From: Marinobacter segnicrescens
GTDB taxonomy: Bacteria; Pseudomonadota; Gammaproteobacteria; Pseudomonadales; Oleiphilaceae
Assembly (NCBI RefSeq): GCF_900111555.1
Contig: NZ_FOHZ01000018.1
Span: 1-59,452 of the forward strand
Direction of reading: 5' to 3'
Length of the DNA: 59,452 nucleotides
Numbering within the stretch: the first letter of the stretch is position 1; each line of letters begins with the position of its first letter. Of the stretch, positions 27,899 to 35,675 are shown piece by piece. A program made the translations under genes and the position numbers. Below the pieces are notes generated by a model. That model searched no databases. It was not told where the DNA came from and worked only from the letters and a program-made list of their open reading frames with translations.

Positions 27899-28252
27899 TT
27901 ATCCGAAATCAAAGACGACAGCGGCAAACACGAGCAATACAAAGCCATGCCCGGCAATCATAAACACCCATGCCCGGAGCTGGTCAGCCCGTGTTGTATA
28001 CCGTTTTACATCTGAGGTATTGAGCTGTCGATTGTCTATCTCGTTAAAAAAGGACTCTGGTAACGCGACAGCGTATGCGTACCAGACCAGCCGGCCCCCG
28101 ACGCCGTCCCAGGGGCAGGGGCGAGGCTTACCTTCAGCCATGATCGCTTTCTCGATCTTCGCCATGGACAACCGGCCGAATACCAGCCAGGAAACCATCG
28201 CCGTCAGCAGACAGCCGGCGAAAACAAATGCAAAAATCAGCTCTCCGTCCAC
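27899..28252 (-). CDS. Two-span membrane protein, candidate immunity protein
   Basis: A 117-residue protein not recognised by family. One hydrophobic helix lies near residues 4-26 and a second near 92-116, with a soluble stretch of about 60 residues between. It starts three bases after the stop of the large upstream gene, on the same strand. A small membrane protein directly downstream of a large protein with a C-terminal hydrophobic hairpin is the usual arrangement of immunity genes for membrane-acting toxins. Function is inferred only from this context. Confidence 0.55.
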   Translation of the reverse strand: MDGELIFAFVFAGCLLTAMVSWLVFGRLSMAKIEKAIMAEGKPRPCPWDGVGGRLVWYAYAVALPESFFNEIDNRQLNTSDVKRYTTRADQLRAWVFMIAGHGFVLLVFAAVVFDFG

Positions 28253-28255
28253 CCG

Positions 28256-29257
28256 TCAGTCGCCCGTAAAGTAGTCGTAGATTTTTCCGAATAGGTTTTG
28301 TCCACGTTCGTCGGCTTGATAAGCCGCATAGGCTCCGATAGCAACGGCGGAACCGATCATCAAGCCCCATCCCCAGGGTGTGGCTGCCAGCGCGACTCGT
28401 GCCATGGTCATCGCAACGGTCTTACCAGTGACGAAACCTGCTGAGGTAGCTCCAGCCAGTCCGCCCGTTTGCGCGACCAGTTCACGTTCCCACTCATCCT
28501 CATTCCGATAGCTTCGGTATACTGCGTTCGCGCGCAAACCTACATCCGCCACTATGATGCCTCGCCCGGCATACTGCAGGCCTTGAGAAAAGCGACTGAC
28601 AGCCCGCCCCTCATTCATGTCTGCCACATGGATACCGCGTCCCTTATGTCTCTCAGCCAATCTGACGCCCCTGTCAGCTCCCGTGATCGCGCTGCCTTTA
28701 TTTAGGCCAAAGTCGGAACGGGGTGCCAGTCGGCGCAGTTCCTGCTGGAAATACCGATTTAGACGCTCGTAAGCTGAGCGAACGTTTTGCCTAAGTTGGG
28801 CTTTTGTCCGGGAAGGGCCTCGTCCCACACGCGTGAAGTTATTCAGCTTAACGAGCGCATCCTGATATTGGCTGAGCGCGTTCATAAAGCTGTCTGTCCT
28901 TGCGCCAAGCACTGTGGCTCCCATACCAGCGACAGAGTTGCTCTTGCTGGCACTGTCTGGATTCAACTGGCTTTGAACCCAATCAATGAATAACGCCAGG
29001 CGGACTGTGTCCTGACCATGCTGGTCGACACAACAACCGAGCCGCTCCCTGGACTTCTCGGTGAGGCTGTTAAGCATGTTGCTAATCGCCAGATCCTGCG
29101 GATTAGGGTCGACCGCCAGGCAATAGGCATAGTCTTTGGCAACCGACTGGCAGCCGAACATGGCCTGACGAGCTCTGGCATAGTCATCGAAAGAGGCTGA
29201 CGGTTCACAAAAATCGGAAAGGGTCGACGAATGTCGGGGAATGACAATATCTGTCAT
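28256..29257 (-). CDS. Candidate membrane-acting toxin/effector with C-terminal glycine-rich hydrophobic region
   Basis: A 333-residue protein of no family I recognise. The first 260 residues are soluble and helical, with cysteines near residues 17, 36, 46, 75 and 76. Residues about 265-312 form two hydrophobic, glycine/alanine-rich helices (from GGLAGATSAGF to IGAYAAYQ), followed by a charged tail. No signal peptide is seen, which fits type VI delivery. The start at 29257 has CAGGAA upstream; an ATG at 29314 is also in frame. It is coupled to a small membrane protein gene, and a type VI amidase-like pair lies next door. Confidence 0.5.
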   Translation of the reverse strand: MTDIVIPRHSSTLSDFCEPSASFDDYARARQAMFGCQSVAKDYAYCLAVDPNPQDLAISNMLNSLTEKSRERLGCCVDQHGQDTVRLALFIDWVQSQLNPDSASKSNSVAGMGATVLGARTDSFMNALSQYQDALVKLNNFTRVGRGPSRTKAQLRQNVRSAYERLNRYFQQELRRLAPRSDFGLNKGSAITGADRGVRLAERHKGRGIHVADMNEGRAVSRFSQGLQYAGRGIIVADVGLRANAVYRSYRNEDEWERELVAQTGGLAGATSAGFVTGKTVAMTMARVALAATPWGWGLMIGSAVAIGAYAAYQADERGQNLFGKIYDYFTGD

Positions 29258-29445
29258 GGTGCGGTTCCTGTATCTGTCCTTGAAATTGCCCCTCCCCAAC
29301 AAACCAGTGTTCATCGGGATAGCAGGAGCTTCCTTATATCGTGTGTTCTTTGTCGAACAAGGGACAACGTCATGCGCTCAATCTACGAGCTAAGGAATAG
29401 TATTCCATACCGTCCCCGGTCCAGCAACAGGTAGCGGTATACGAA

Positions 29446-29588
29446 TTTGGGTATCCGTCGGGACCTTGTAGCTCTGGGCTGAGGCCTCCCAGGTTAACGG
29501 GCAGTGGACTGCGACCAAGGCTGTGATGAGCCGTAGCGCCCGGGTGCTTATGGAAGGTTGGGTGAGGGTGCCTGGGGACTCGTTCTAG
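29446..29588 (+). pseudogene. prpF: prpF 3'-terminal fragment (second copy)
   Basis: The fragment encodes the last 38 codons of prpF including the stop. Compared with the intact gene there are seven base changes, all third-position and synonymous. Upstream of about 29446 the similarity to prpF is lost. The reading frame is intact to the stop, but there is no start, so it is a remnant left by recombination. Confidence 0.88.
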
Positions 29589-29632
29589 GCGCCTTGTCCA
29601 GACTCAAAGCAGGATTGGTCTCCTGACTGATG

Positions 29633-29666
29633 GCCGCCAGTGCCCTATGGGCCTGGCGGCTTTTTT
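29633..29666 (+). terminator. Duplicate of the prp operon terminator
   Basis: The stem GCCGCCAGTGCCC/GGGCCTGGCGGC is followed by six T residues. It is homologous to the terminator after intact prpF. Confidence 0.85.
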
Positions 29667-29689
29667 GCTTCTGAGGCCCGTGTAATCAC

Positions 29690-29896
29690 TCAGGCCTTGC
29701 CAGCCACCCTGTATCCCGCAAAGCCCCCGACTACAATAAATCCAAGGCTAACAAGCAGGAAGATTTTGAAATTGCGAGTCGCTTCATCTTCACCCTGGTA
29801 GAGCGGACCCCAGATTGAACCGGCGAGGTAGAATAGGGCTATGCTGAGCAGGAGGCCGATGATGGCAAACAGGACGGTAAGGAATACGGCTCTCAC
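29690..29896 (-). CDS. Small two-span membrane protein, candidate immunity to the amidase effector
   Basis: A 68-residue protein. Residues 3-28 and about 43-66 are hydrophobic helices with a short acidic loop (YQGEDEATRN) between. It overlaps the stop of the Tae4-like gene by four bases, a coupling typical of effector/immunity pairs. Known Tai4 proteins are larger, soluble and periplasmic, so if this is the immunity protein it is of a different kind. A small unrelated membrane protein cannot be excluded. Confidence 0.6.
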   Translation of the reverse strand: MRAVFLTVLFAIIGLLLSIALFYLAGSIWGPLYQGEDEATRNFKIFLLVSLGFIVVGGFAGYRVAGKA

Positions 29897-30408
29897 GCTT
29901 CAGCCCTCCAGAACAAAATTTCCTTCGATTTCTCATAGTCTGACCAGACACCATCAATTGATAGGCCAGTTGCGATGCGGAACCACGAACTCCAGTCGGT
30001 CAACCGGGAGCCATTCCATAGGTCAATATGATCGCCAGTTGGATTGTTCTCGGGATCGCTCGTTCTCAACCAGTAATCCTTGAAGAAAATGATCCCCTTG
30101 TTACCTGAAATGTGCTTTTTGAAGCCATCTACGGGGATGCTCTGTGCTGCAGCAAGGCCCGCTGGACGTACTTTCTTCAGAGCCTGGGCCATCTGCTCAG
30201 CGCGTAGAACATGCCCATGGGAATTCGCGTGATGCCAGCAATGTTCAGCACCAGGTAGGGTGGTGGTGTCAAAGCCGCAAAGTGCGAGGGCATTACCGAC
30301 ACGAATAGCGCACTGGTTAGAGAAAGCCGGTTTGTTTTCTACGATGCAGGGACTATCGACACCGCTGACGGTGGCGTGGTTTGACCATAGGTCGTCGAAT
30401 TTGATCAT
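29893..30408 (-). CDS. Type VI amidase effector, Tae4-like
   Basis: A 171-residue protein resembling the Tae4 peptidoglycan amidases, which cut peptide stems in the periplasm of target cells. The catalytic cysteine would be Cys33 in NQCAIRVGNAL and the histidine His127 in GDHIDLWNGSRL; both segments match the family pattern and spacing. There is no signal peptide, as expected for a type VI cargo. The start at 30408 has AAGGA upstream. No type VI structural gene, VgrG or Hcp is in the window, so delivery is inferred. Confidence 0.83.
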   Translation of the reverse strand: MIKFDDLWSNHATVSGVDSPCIVENKPAFSNQCAIRVGNALALCGFDTTTLPGAEHCWHHANSHGHVLRAEQMAQALKKVRPAGLAAAQSIPVDGFKKHISGNKGIIFFKDYWLRTSDPENNPTGDHIDLWNGSRLTDWSSWFRIATGLSIDGVWSDYEKSKEILFWRAEA

Positions 30409-30429
30409 GAGCACGGTCCTTGTGGGCAT

Positions 30430-30842
30430 TGGGTTCCTGATGACCAGAAGATAATACTATTAAAAATGGCTGGAGTATGAGACCCGAGTTGCTCGACTTT
30501 GGAGGTTTTCGATGTTCTGGTTTCGAGCTTCTTCAGCGGGTGTATTAGTTCGAAGTGGGCCTTTTGGTTTTTCCTTTGCGGATGGTCTTTGTTGTTTGCG
30601 GAGTGTGACTTGACGGGATAGTGTTGCATCTAACCGTTTGTTAATGTCTCCTTGGGCGAATTCCACAGAATGCCGCGGTACTTTCACCCCGAGTGCAAAG
30701 GCCATCCCGGGTGGAACGGCGACCATTCGCCTGCGAAATCGCAGGTCAGGCATCAGCTCGACGGGGGTTTTAAATGCAGCCAGGGATTGGGTGTCAGGTA
30801 ACCGGCGGGGCGGTAGCGTGCCTGGTGGGGCCTGTGCGACAG
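30430..30842. other. 413-base stretch without a supported gene
   Basis: The stretch between the amidase effector and the integron integrase contains open frames on both strands (30460-30753 minus, 30638-30865 plus) that overlap each other and have no recognisable product or clear ribosome site. The right half is GC-richer than the left. It may be remnant DNA at the island junction. Confidence 0.5.
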
Positions 30843-31826
30843 TTAAAGCCGGTCTATGGGGCTAACCATTCCACGTTCGTGCAGACCAACAACGTGCGTA
30901 TAGATCTGCGTTGTTTCGATGGAGTTATGGCCCAGGATCTCCTGAATAGCACGAAGGTCAGTCCCCTGCCGAAGTAGCTCTGTCGCGAAAGAGTGCCTGA
31001 AAGTGTGGCACGAGACCCGCTTGTTAATACCCGCCCTTTCACTTGCCCGCTTGACTGCCCGTTGAAGCTGACGCTCGTCCACATGGTGTCTGCGCTTCGT
31101 ACCGCTGCGCGGGTCAGTGGAGTAATGCCGAGCCGGAAACAGATACTGCCACCCGAGCTCAAAAGGCGCATTCGGGTATTTTCTGGCCAGCGCGTCCGGT
31201 AGATAGACACTGCCGTAACCGGCCTTCAGGTCGCATCGATGAAGCTCCGTTACCCATCGAATTTGCTCAGCCAGCTTACTTTGTACCCGCTCCGGCAACA
31301 GTGTTCTTCGGGCTTTTCCCCCTTTGGCTTCCTGCACCCAGAGGGCCTGGTTCTCGATGTCGATGTCTTTGACCCGCAGCCGAACCACCTCCATGAGTCG
31401 TAACCCACAGCCATACATTAGTTGAACCATCAAGCCGTGGGTACCAGAGAGGTGCAAAAGCACGCGGGCGACTTCGGCACCTGAAAGCACTGTCGGCAGC
31501 TTGCGCCCGCCCGCTGCTTTCCGGAAGTTCAGGTCGGGTATGTCCTGCTTCAGAAACTCGCGGAACAGAAACACCAGCGCGTTCAGTGCGGTTTTCTGCG
31601 TATTGATTGAACAATGCTGATCAACCGCCAGGTAGCTGAGGAAAGCCTGGATATCATGAGCATCAAGCTGATCGTGGGATCGATACTGGCTGAAACGAAT
31701 AAACCTCCGGATCCAGGCGCAGTAGGTTTTCTCCGTTCGGTAGGCCAGACCGCGAGCACGGATGAATGTACGAAGTCGATCCAGAAAACGAGGTGATTGA
31801 GAGGATACTGGTGGTGGCACGTCCAT
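30843..31826 (-). CDS. intI: Integron integrase
   Basis: A tyrosine recombinase of 327 residues. It shows the catalytic Arg in [14 protein letters not shown], the [12 protein letters not shown] box and the Tyr in TTQIYTHV. The IntI-specific insert is present ([21 protein letters not shown]), which separates integron integrases from other recombinases. The start at 31826 is chosen because an SOS box lies between it and an in-frame ATG at 31877. It is transcribed away from attI and the cassettes, the classic integron layout. It looks intact. Confidence 0.95.
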   Translation of the reverse strand: MDVPPPVSSQSPRFLDRLRTFIRARGLAYRTEKTYCAWIRRFIRFSQYRSHDQLDAHDIQAFLSYLAVDQHCSINTQKTALNALVFLFREFLKQDIPDLNFRKAAGGRKLPTVLSGAEVARVLLHLSGTHGLMVQLMYGCGLRLMEVVRLRVKDIDIENQALWVQEAKGGKARRTLLPERVQSKLAEQIRWVTELHRCDLKAGYGSVYLPDALARKYPNAPFELGWQYLFPARHYSTDPRSGTKRRHHVDERQLQRAVKRASERAGINKRVSCHTFRHSFATELLRQGTDLRAIQEILGHNSIETTQIYTHVVGLHERGMVSPIDRL

Positions 31827-31851
31827 GGCGACAATAGTTCCTGAAACATTA

Positions 31852-31867
31852 CTGTATAGGTGTACAG
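31852..31867. promoter_or_regulatory. LexA (SOS) box of intI
   Basis: CTGTATAGGTGTACAG fits the LexA consensus CTG-N10-CAG exactly and lies 26 bases upstream of the integrase start. Integron integrases are known to be SOS-controlled, so cassette shuffling here should respond to DNA damage. Confidence 0.88.
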
Positions 31868-31877
31868 TATCCGGCAT

Positions 31878-32131
31878 GGCGAGGGCGTGATTTAGGTCAC
31901 ATTTATGCTCGAATTTGATGTTTTTTACGGATATCCGGGGGATATTCAGCCACTTCTGGCGTTATATTCGAAATATACCGTCATTTTTGTCGTTTTTTTC
32001 GGAATGGATATGCAGGGTTTAAAATTGCTTTGTGATGACAACCCCTTGATATAATAGACATTAAATTTCATTCCCGGCAACGGGCATGCCCAGAAATATT
32101 GCCATTATTGACGTAGAATAAACTGTTATGC
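31878..32131 (+). other. attI region with core site GTTATGC
   Basis: An AT-rich, gene-free stretch between intI and the first cassette. It ends in the recombination core GTTATGC at 32125-32131; cleavage would fall after the first G. The complementary GCATAAC begins attC1, as expected for an inserted cassette. Confidence 0.8.
32025..32055 (+). promoter_or_regulatory. Candidate cassette promoter Pc
   Basis: A perfect TATAAT lies at 32050-32055, 70 bases before the attI core and pointing into the cassettes. The best upstream match is TTGCTT at 32025-32030 (19-base spacer), which is weak. No other promoter-like sequence was evident in attI. Confidence 0.45.
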
Positions 32132-32151
32132 AATCAAGGAGGACAAGTTAC

Positions 32152-32484
32152 GTGATCACTGACCGAGAAACTGAACTGGCTGAGCGACTAATCAAGCTAC
32201 ATGACGGAAGGAGCTATCGGGAACTCCAAGAAATGTCGGCGCTACCTAAGGACCCGAATGACGATGGGAAGATCACTGAAGACATGTATCTGGATATGTG
32301 TCGGGATATAGAGAACGAAATGGGTGCGTTGGAAAGCATCGAGTCTATAGATTGCCTACCGAGAAATGAGTCCAAGTTGACGTTGTGGAAGGCGAAGTAC
32401 AGCAAAAGTGATATCAAAGTGTTTTGGGCGATTGGATTCGACTCGGAGACACTGAAAGTTCAAGACGTTTTGGTCCAATGGTAA
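32152..32484 (+). CDS. Integron cassette 1 protein, unknown
   Basis: A soluble acidic protein of 110 residues with no recognised domain. An in-frame ATG at 32128 lies inside the attI core itself; I prefer the GTG at 32152, which has AAGGAGG ten bases upstream. The cassette spans 32126-32565 and is closed by attC1. It is first in the array and so best expressed from Pc. Confidence 0.7.
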   Translation: MITDRETELAERLIKLHDGRSYRELQEMSALPKDPNDDGKITEDMYLDMCRDIENEMGALESIESIDCLPRNESKLTLWKAKYSKSDIKVFWAIGFDSETLKVQDVLVQW

Positions 32485-32486
32485 AT

Positions 32487-32571
32487 GCATAACAAGGCCA
32501 GTCACGGCGACGTCTACTACATTGCGGCTTCGCCTTCATTCCGTAGCCGCGCATGCTGGCTGGCGTTGGGC
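32487..32571 (+). repeat. attC1
   Basis: The outer cores are GCATAAC (32487-32493) and GTTGGGC (32565-32571). The left core is complementary to the TTATGC that begins cassette 1. The internal part contains CACGGCGAC and GCGCATGCTGG arms like those of attC3 and attC5. Length 85 bases. Confidence 0.88.
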
Positions 32572-32621
32572 GTCATGGGCGGGTGTGCTATTTTTGGAAC
32601 CGATGGAATAGGATAAAGGCT

Positions 32622-33029
32622 ATGAAACCGATTTTATGGGTATTGATCGCAATTTTTGGTCTGACTACGGTCGTTCATGCACAGACACGGTGCAGTACCG
32701 ACTACTTTGGAAATACAACATGTAGAAGTAGCGATGGTACAACGATGCGGGGAACAACAGATTATTTCGGGAACGAGACTTGGAGAGACAACCGGGGAAA
32801 CACCATACGAGGCAATACCGATTACTTTGGAAATAAGACATACAGAGACAATCGGGGAAACACAATGCGTGGGACAACCGACTATTTTGGCAACGAGACG
32901 TGGCGAGATAATCGCGGCAATACAACTCGTGGAACGACAGATTACTTTGGGAATCGGACGTATAGGGATAACCGGGGCAATACGACTCGGTGCTCCACTG
33001 ATTACTTTGGAAATACAACGTGTAGATGA
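32622..33029 (+). CDS. Integron cassette 2: secreted protein of 20-residue tandem repeats
   Basis: A 135-residue protein with a signal peptide (LWVLIAIFGLTTVVHAQ) followed by five full and one partial repeats of about 20 residues, with consensus TDYFGNxTxRDNRGNTxRG. The first and last repeats replace aromatic positions by cysteine (RCSTDYFGNTTCR at both ends), so the two ends could be held by disulfides. The DNA period is exactly 60 bases. The ATG at 32622 follows AAAGG. No known function. Confidence 0.85.
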   Translation: MKPILWVLIAIFGLTTVVHAQTRCSTDYFGNTTCRSSDGTTMRGTTDYFGNETWRDNRGNTIRGNTDYFGNKTYRDNRGNTMRGTTDYFGNETWRDNRGNTTRGTTDYFGNRTYRDNRGNTTRCSTDYFGNTTCR

Positions 33030-33030
33030 C

Positions 33031-33102
33031 GCCCAACAATGCGCTCCAGCCGACCGTCAACCCGCTGCGCGGCTTGTCGTCGGCTGAGCTTCAGCGTTAT
33101 GT
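33031..33102 (+). repeat. attC2
   Basis: The cores are GCCCAAC (33031-33037), complementary to the TTGGGC opening of cassette 2, and GTTATGT (33096-33102). The arms around GCGGCTTG differ from the attC1/3/5 group. Length 72 bases. Confidence 0.86.
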
Positions 33103-33112
33103 GTAGGTGCCG

Positions 33113-33487
33113 ATGAACTGGAGAGAGATGGACCTATTCCGGGGAATTGATCTGAATGACTCGTTCGTACTCGGGTGGCATTCCGAGGACGATCGCTTGG
33201 TTTTCGACCTGGAAATGAGTATTTGGCCAGAATCGGAGTATTACCATGCACCCAAGGAGCGGGAATACACCTGCTACCGGAGAGGCACTTTGATATTCGA
33301 GGGGTTTAAATCCGTAAAGGGATTGCTACCGATGGCTGAGGCGAGAAGTTCCAACGACGCCTCGGGTGAGGCTGACTACGGCAACATTGATACATTAGTG
33401 ATTCGGCCTGGGAGCGCTCAAATCATCGGAGATTTTGGCTCTGTCGAGATAGCGGGAGGCACCTGTGCTTTATCCATCAGCACATAA
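33113..33487 (+). CDS. Integron cassette 3 protein, unknown
   Basis: A 124-residue soluble, acidic protein with predicted mostly beta content (alternating hydrophobics in SFVLGWHSEDDRLVFDLEM). No domain recognised. The start may be the ATG at 33113 or the GTG at 33107; the leader after the cassette boundary is only about ten bases. The stop lies inside the left core of attC3, common for cassettes. Cassette 33097-33559. Confidence 0.7.
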   Translation: MNWREMDLFRGIDLNDSFVLGWHSEDDRLVFDLEMSIWPESEYYHAPKEREYTCYRRGTLIFEGFKSVKGLLPMAEARSSNDASGEADYGNIDTLVIRPGSAQIIGDFGSVEIAGGTCALSIST

Positions 33488-33565
33488 CCAGTGCAGGCAC
33501 GGCGACGCCCATTACATTGCGCCTTCGGCTCCATTCCATGGGCGCGCATGCTGCAAGCGTTATGG
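33482..33565 (+). repeat. attC3
   Basis: The cores are ACATAAC (33482-33488), matching the TTATGT that opens cassette 3, and GTTATGG (33559-33565). Internal arms CACGGCGACGCC and GGCGCGCATGCTG are close to those of attC5. Length 84 bases. Confidence 0.88.
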
Positions 33566-33613
33566 AGATGCTCACTCTAGAGCGGGAAGCAATATCAATC
33601 AACTGGAGGCAAG

Positions 33614-35575
33614 ATGAAGTTAGCGAAAGCACATATCAAAGAGTTCCGTAGTATCAACGATTCCACGGAGTTCGAAATTAATGATATCACTTGCCTCGTG
33701 GGGAAGAATGAGTCAGGGAAAACGGCAATTTTACGAGCCCTGTATAAGCTCAACCCCATAATTGAAGAACATGGTTATTTCGATGTTACGGATGACTATC
33801 CTAGAAGAGATGTTTCCGACTACGAAGAGGCTGTAGAAGAGGGGGAGCGCGAGCCTGCAGTAGTCGTCACTGCTACTTATGAGTTAGAAAACGAGGACAT
33901 TTTTGCAGTCCAGGCAATCTATGGTGACGAGTGCTTCGCCTCAAGCAATCCGATAGTTTCACTTTCAAAAGATTACGATAATAAGCGAACATTCGGCGAG
34001 CTTAAGCTTAACCAAGAAAAAGCAGTGCAGCACCTGATCAGATCGACTGATTTATCCGCTACAGTAAGTGAGCAAGCGCTGGCAGCTGGCTCTGTTTCTG
34101 AGGTTTACACTATTATCGAAGAGGCTGAGCAAACAGACGCTGCACAATCGTTGTTACGCAAGATTGAACCAATAAAGGAAAACGGACTTAGGTACGTCGT
34201 TTATAACGAGATATTAAGAAGTAGAATCCCGAAGTTCTTATACTTCGACGACTATTACCAGATGAAAGGTCAAGATAATGTAGAAGCCCTTCAAAAAAGA
34301 CGTGCAGAGGGTAAGTTAATTGAGTCAGATCACCCCTTGCTTGGCTTGCTGTCTCTTGCAAAGCTAAAATTAGACGAGCTGTCAGATCCAAAGCGCACCG
34401 AAGCGCTATTATCAAAGTTAGAGGCAGCTGAAAACCAGCTTACCTCAAGAGTGCTCAAGTATTGGTCGCAGAATAAGCACATACGGCTCAAGTTTGATAT
34501 TAGGCCTGCGCAGCCAGAGGACCCTGAAGGGATGAGGTCAGGAACCAATATCTGGGGTCGTGTAGTAGACACTAAGCACATGGTCAGTACGCCTTTGCGG
34601 ACCCGGTCTAGAGGTTTTGTATGGTTCTTCTCTTTTCTGGCTTGGTATTCCGAACTGAAAAGGAATAAGGAGAATCTAATCCTACTTCTGGATGAGCCAG
34701 GATTATCCCTGCATGCGAAGGCACAAGCAGATCTTCTGGAGTATTTTGAGCGTGAATTGCGCCCCCATCATCAGGTTATTTACTCGACACACTCTCCGTT
34801 TCTAGTGGATTCGACTCGATTTGATCGAGTTCGCATTGTGCAAGATATCAGTGTCGAAACATCTGACGAAATGGTGCCTAAAGAGAAAGAAGGAACCAAG
34901 GTCACTACGGAAATTTTGGAAGCGACTGAGGATAGCCTATTTCCGCTACAAGGTGCTCTAGGTTATGAGATTCACCAAACATTATTTGTAGGGCCAAATA
35001 ATCTTGTAGTGGAGGGTGTTTCTGATCTTTTGTATTTGCAAACAGTTTCGTCATTACTCCAAGAGAGCGGAGAAGATGGGCTCAGTGATCATTGGACAAT
35101 TACTCCCGTAGGCGGCTCAGATAAAGTATCGACCTTTGTTTCGCTGATTGGCTCCCAAAGAAAATTGAATGTTGCGGTTCTGATCGACTACCAAAAAAAG
35201 GATAAGCAAAGCATTGATAATATTTTTAAGAAGAAGCTGCTTCAGAAGAAGTCCGTGCTTACTTATGCGGATTTTACTGATGGAGACGAGGCCGATGTGG
35301 AGGATATGTTTAATGAAGGTTTTTACCTAAAACTGGTAAATAAGGAATATGGAATAAACATATCTGTGTCTGATCTGAGAAAAGGTAAAGGGCGAGTAGT
35401 AAAAAAAGTAGAGGAGTATCTAGAAAAGCACCCTCTACCAAATGGGGTTAAATTCAACCACTATCGTCCTGCCAAATATTTTGCATCAAAGATTGGCGAG
35501 CTGAAGAAAGATTTAAGTGATTCACAACTTGACCGATTCAGGCAGGCATTTGGCTCTCTCAATGACCTCATCTAA
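33614..35575 (+). CDS. Integron cassette 4: OLD-family ATPase with TOPRIM domain
   Basis: A 653-residue protein. It has a SMC-like ATPase with Walker A GKNESGKT at residues 30-37, Walker B LILLLDEPG near 359 and the H-loop STHSPF near 395. A TOPRIM domain follows, with VVEGVSDLLYL near 465 and LIDYQKKD near 525, then the DVEDMF helix. The second acidic residue of the usual DxD is glutamine here. OLD proteins are nucleases used in phage defence (P2 Old, GajA), but no partner helicase is encoded, so it would be a stand-alone class 1 type. Cassette 33560-35657, AT-rich. Confidence 0.88.
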   Translation: MKLAKAHIKEFRSINDSTEFEINDITCLVGKNESGKTAILRALYKLNPIIEEHGYFDVTDDYPRRDVSDYEEAVEEGEREPAVVVTATYELENEDIFAVQAIYGDECFASSNPIVSLSKDYDNKRTFGELKLNQEKAVQHLIRSTDLSATVSEQALAAGSVSEVYTIIEEAEQTDAAQSLLRKIEPIKENGLRYVVYNEILRSRIPKFLYFDDYYQMKGQDNVEALQKRRAEGKLIESDHPLLGLLSLAKLKLDELSDPKRTEALLSKLEAAENQLTSRVLKYWSQNKHIRLKFDIRPAQPEDPEGMRSGTNIWGRVVDTKHMVSTPLRTRSRGFVWFFSFLAWYSELKRNKENLILLLDEPGLSLHAKAQADLLEYFERELRPHHQVIYSTHSPFLVDSTRFDRVRIVQDISVETSDEMVPKEKEGTKVTTEILEATEDSLFPLQGALGYEIHQTLFVGPNNLVVEGVSDLLYLQTVSSLLQESGEDGLSDHWTITPVGGSDKVSTFVSLIGSQRKLNVAVLIDYQKKDKQSIDNIFKKKLLQKKSVLTYADFTDGDEADVEDMFNEGFYLKLVNKEYGINISVSDLRKGKGRVVKKVEEYLEKHPLPNGVKFNHYRPAKYFASKIGELKKDLSDSQLDRFRQAFGSLNDLI

Positions 35576-35585
35576 CCATTGCAAG

Positions 35586-35663
35586 CCATAACAATCGGCT
35601 GCACAGCGACCAGTTTTCCGCCGCTTCGCGGCTACAAACTGGCGCGTGAGCCGGGCGTTATAT
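35586..35663 (+). repeat. attC4
   Basis: The cores are CCATAAC (35586-35592), matching the TTATGG that opens cassette 4, and GTTATAT (35657-35663). Inner arms CCAGTTTTCCGCCGC and ACAAACTGGCG form the hairpin. It is a different type from attC3 and attC5. Length 78 bases. Confidence 0.86.
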
Positions 35664-35675
35664 TTGAAGGAGACT

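Larger units (their letters stand above)
29446..29667 (+). repeat. Direct repeat, copy 2 (prpF 3' end plus terminator)
   Basis: The downstream copy of the repeat at 27650-27872. It separates the first effector/immunity pair from the amidase-like pair. Confidence 0.9.

Noticed and set aside
30460..30865. Opposed small ORFs before intI (97 residues minus, 75 plus)
   Set aside because: They overlap each other, lack clear ribosome sites and resemble no family I can name, so I leave the region unassigned.
32128..32151. ATG inside the attI core as the start of cassette 1
   Set aside because: The GTG at 32152 has a consensus AAGGAGG at good spacing, whereas the ATG has none.
32697..33020. 60-base periodic repeats as a CRISPR array
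   Set aside because: The repeats are contiguous with no unique spacers, are translated in one frame behind a signal peptide, and no cas gene is near.
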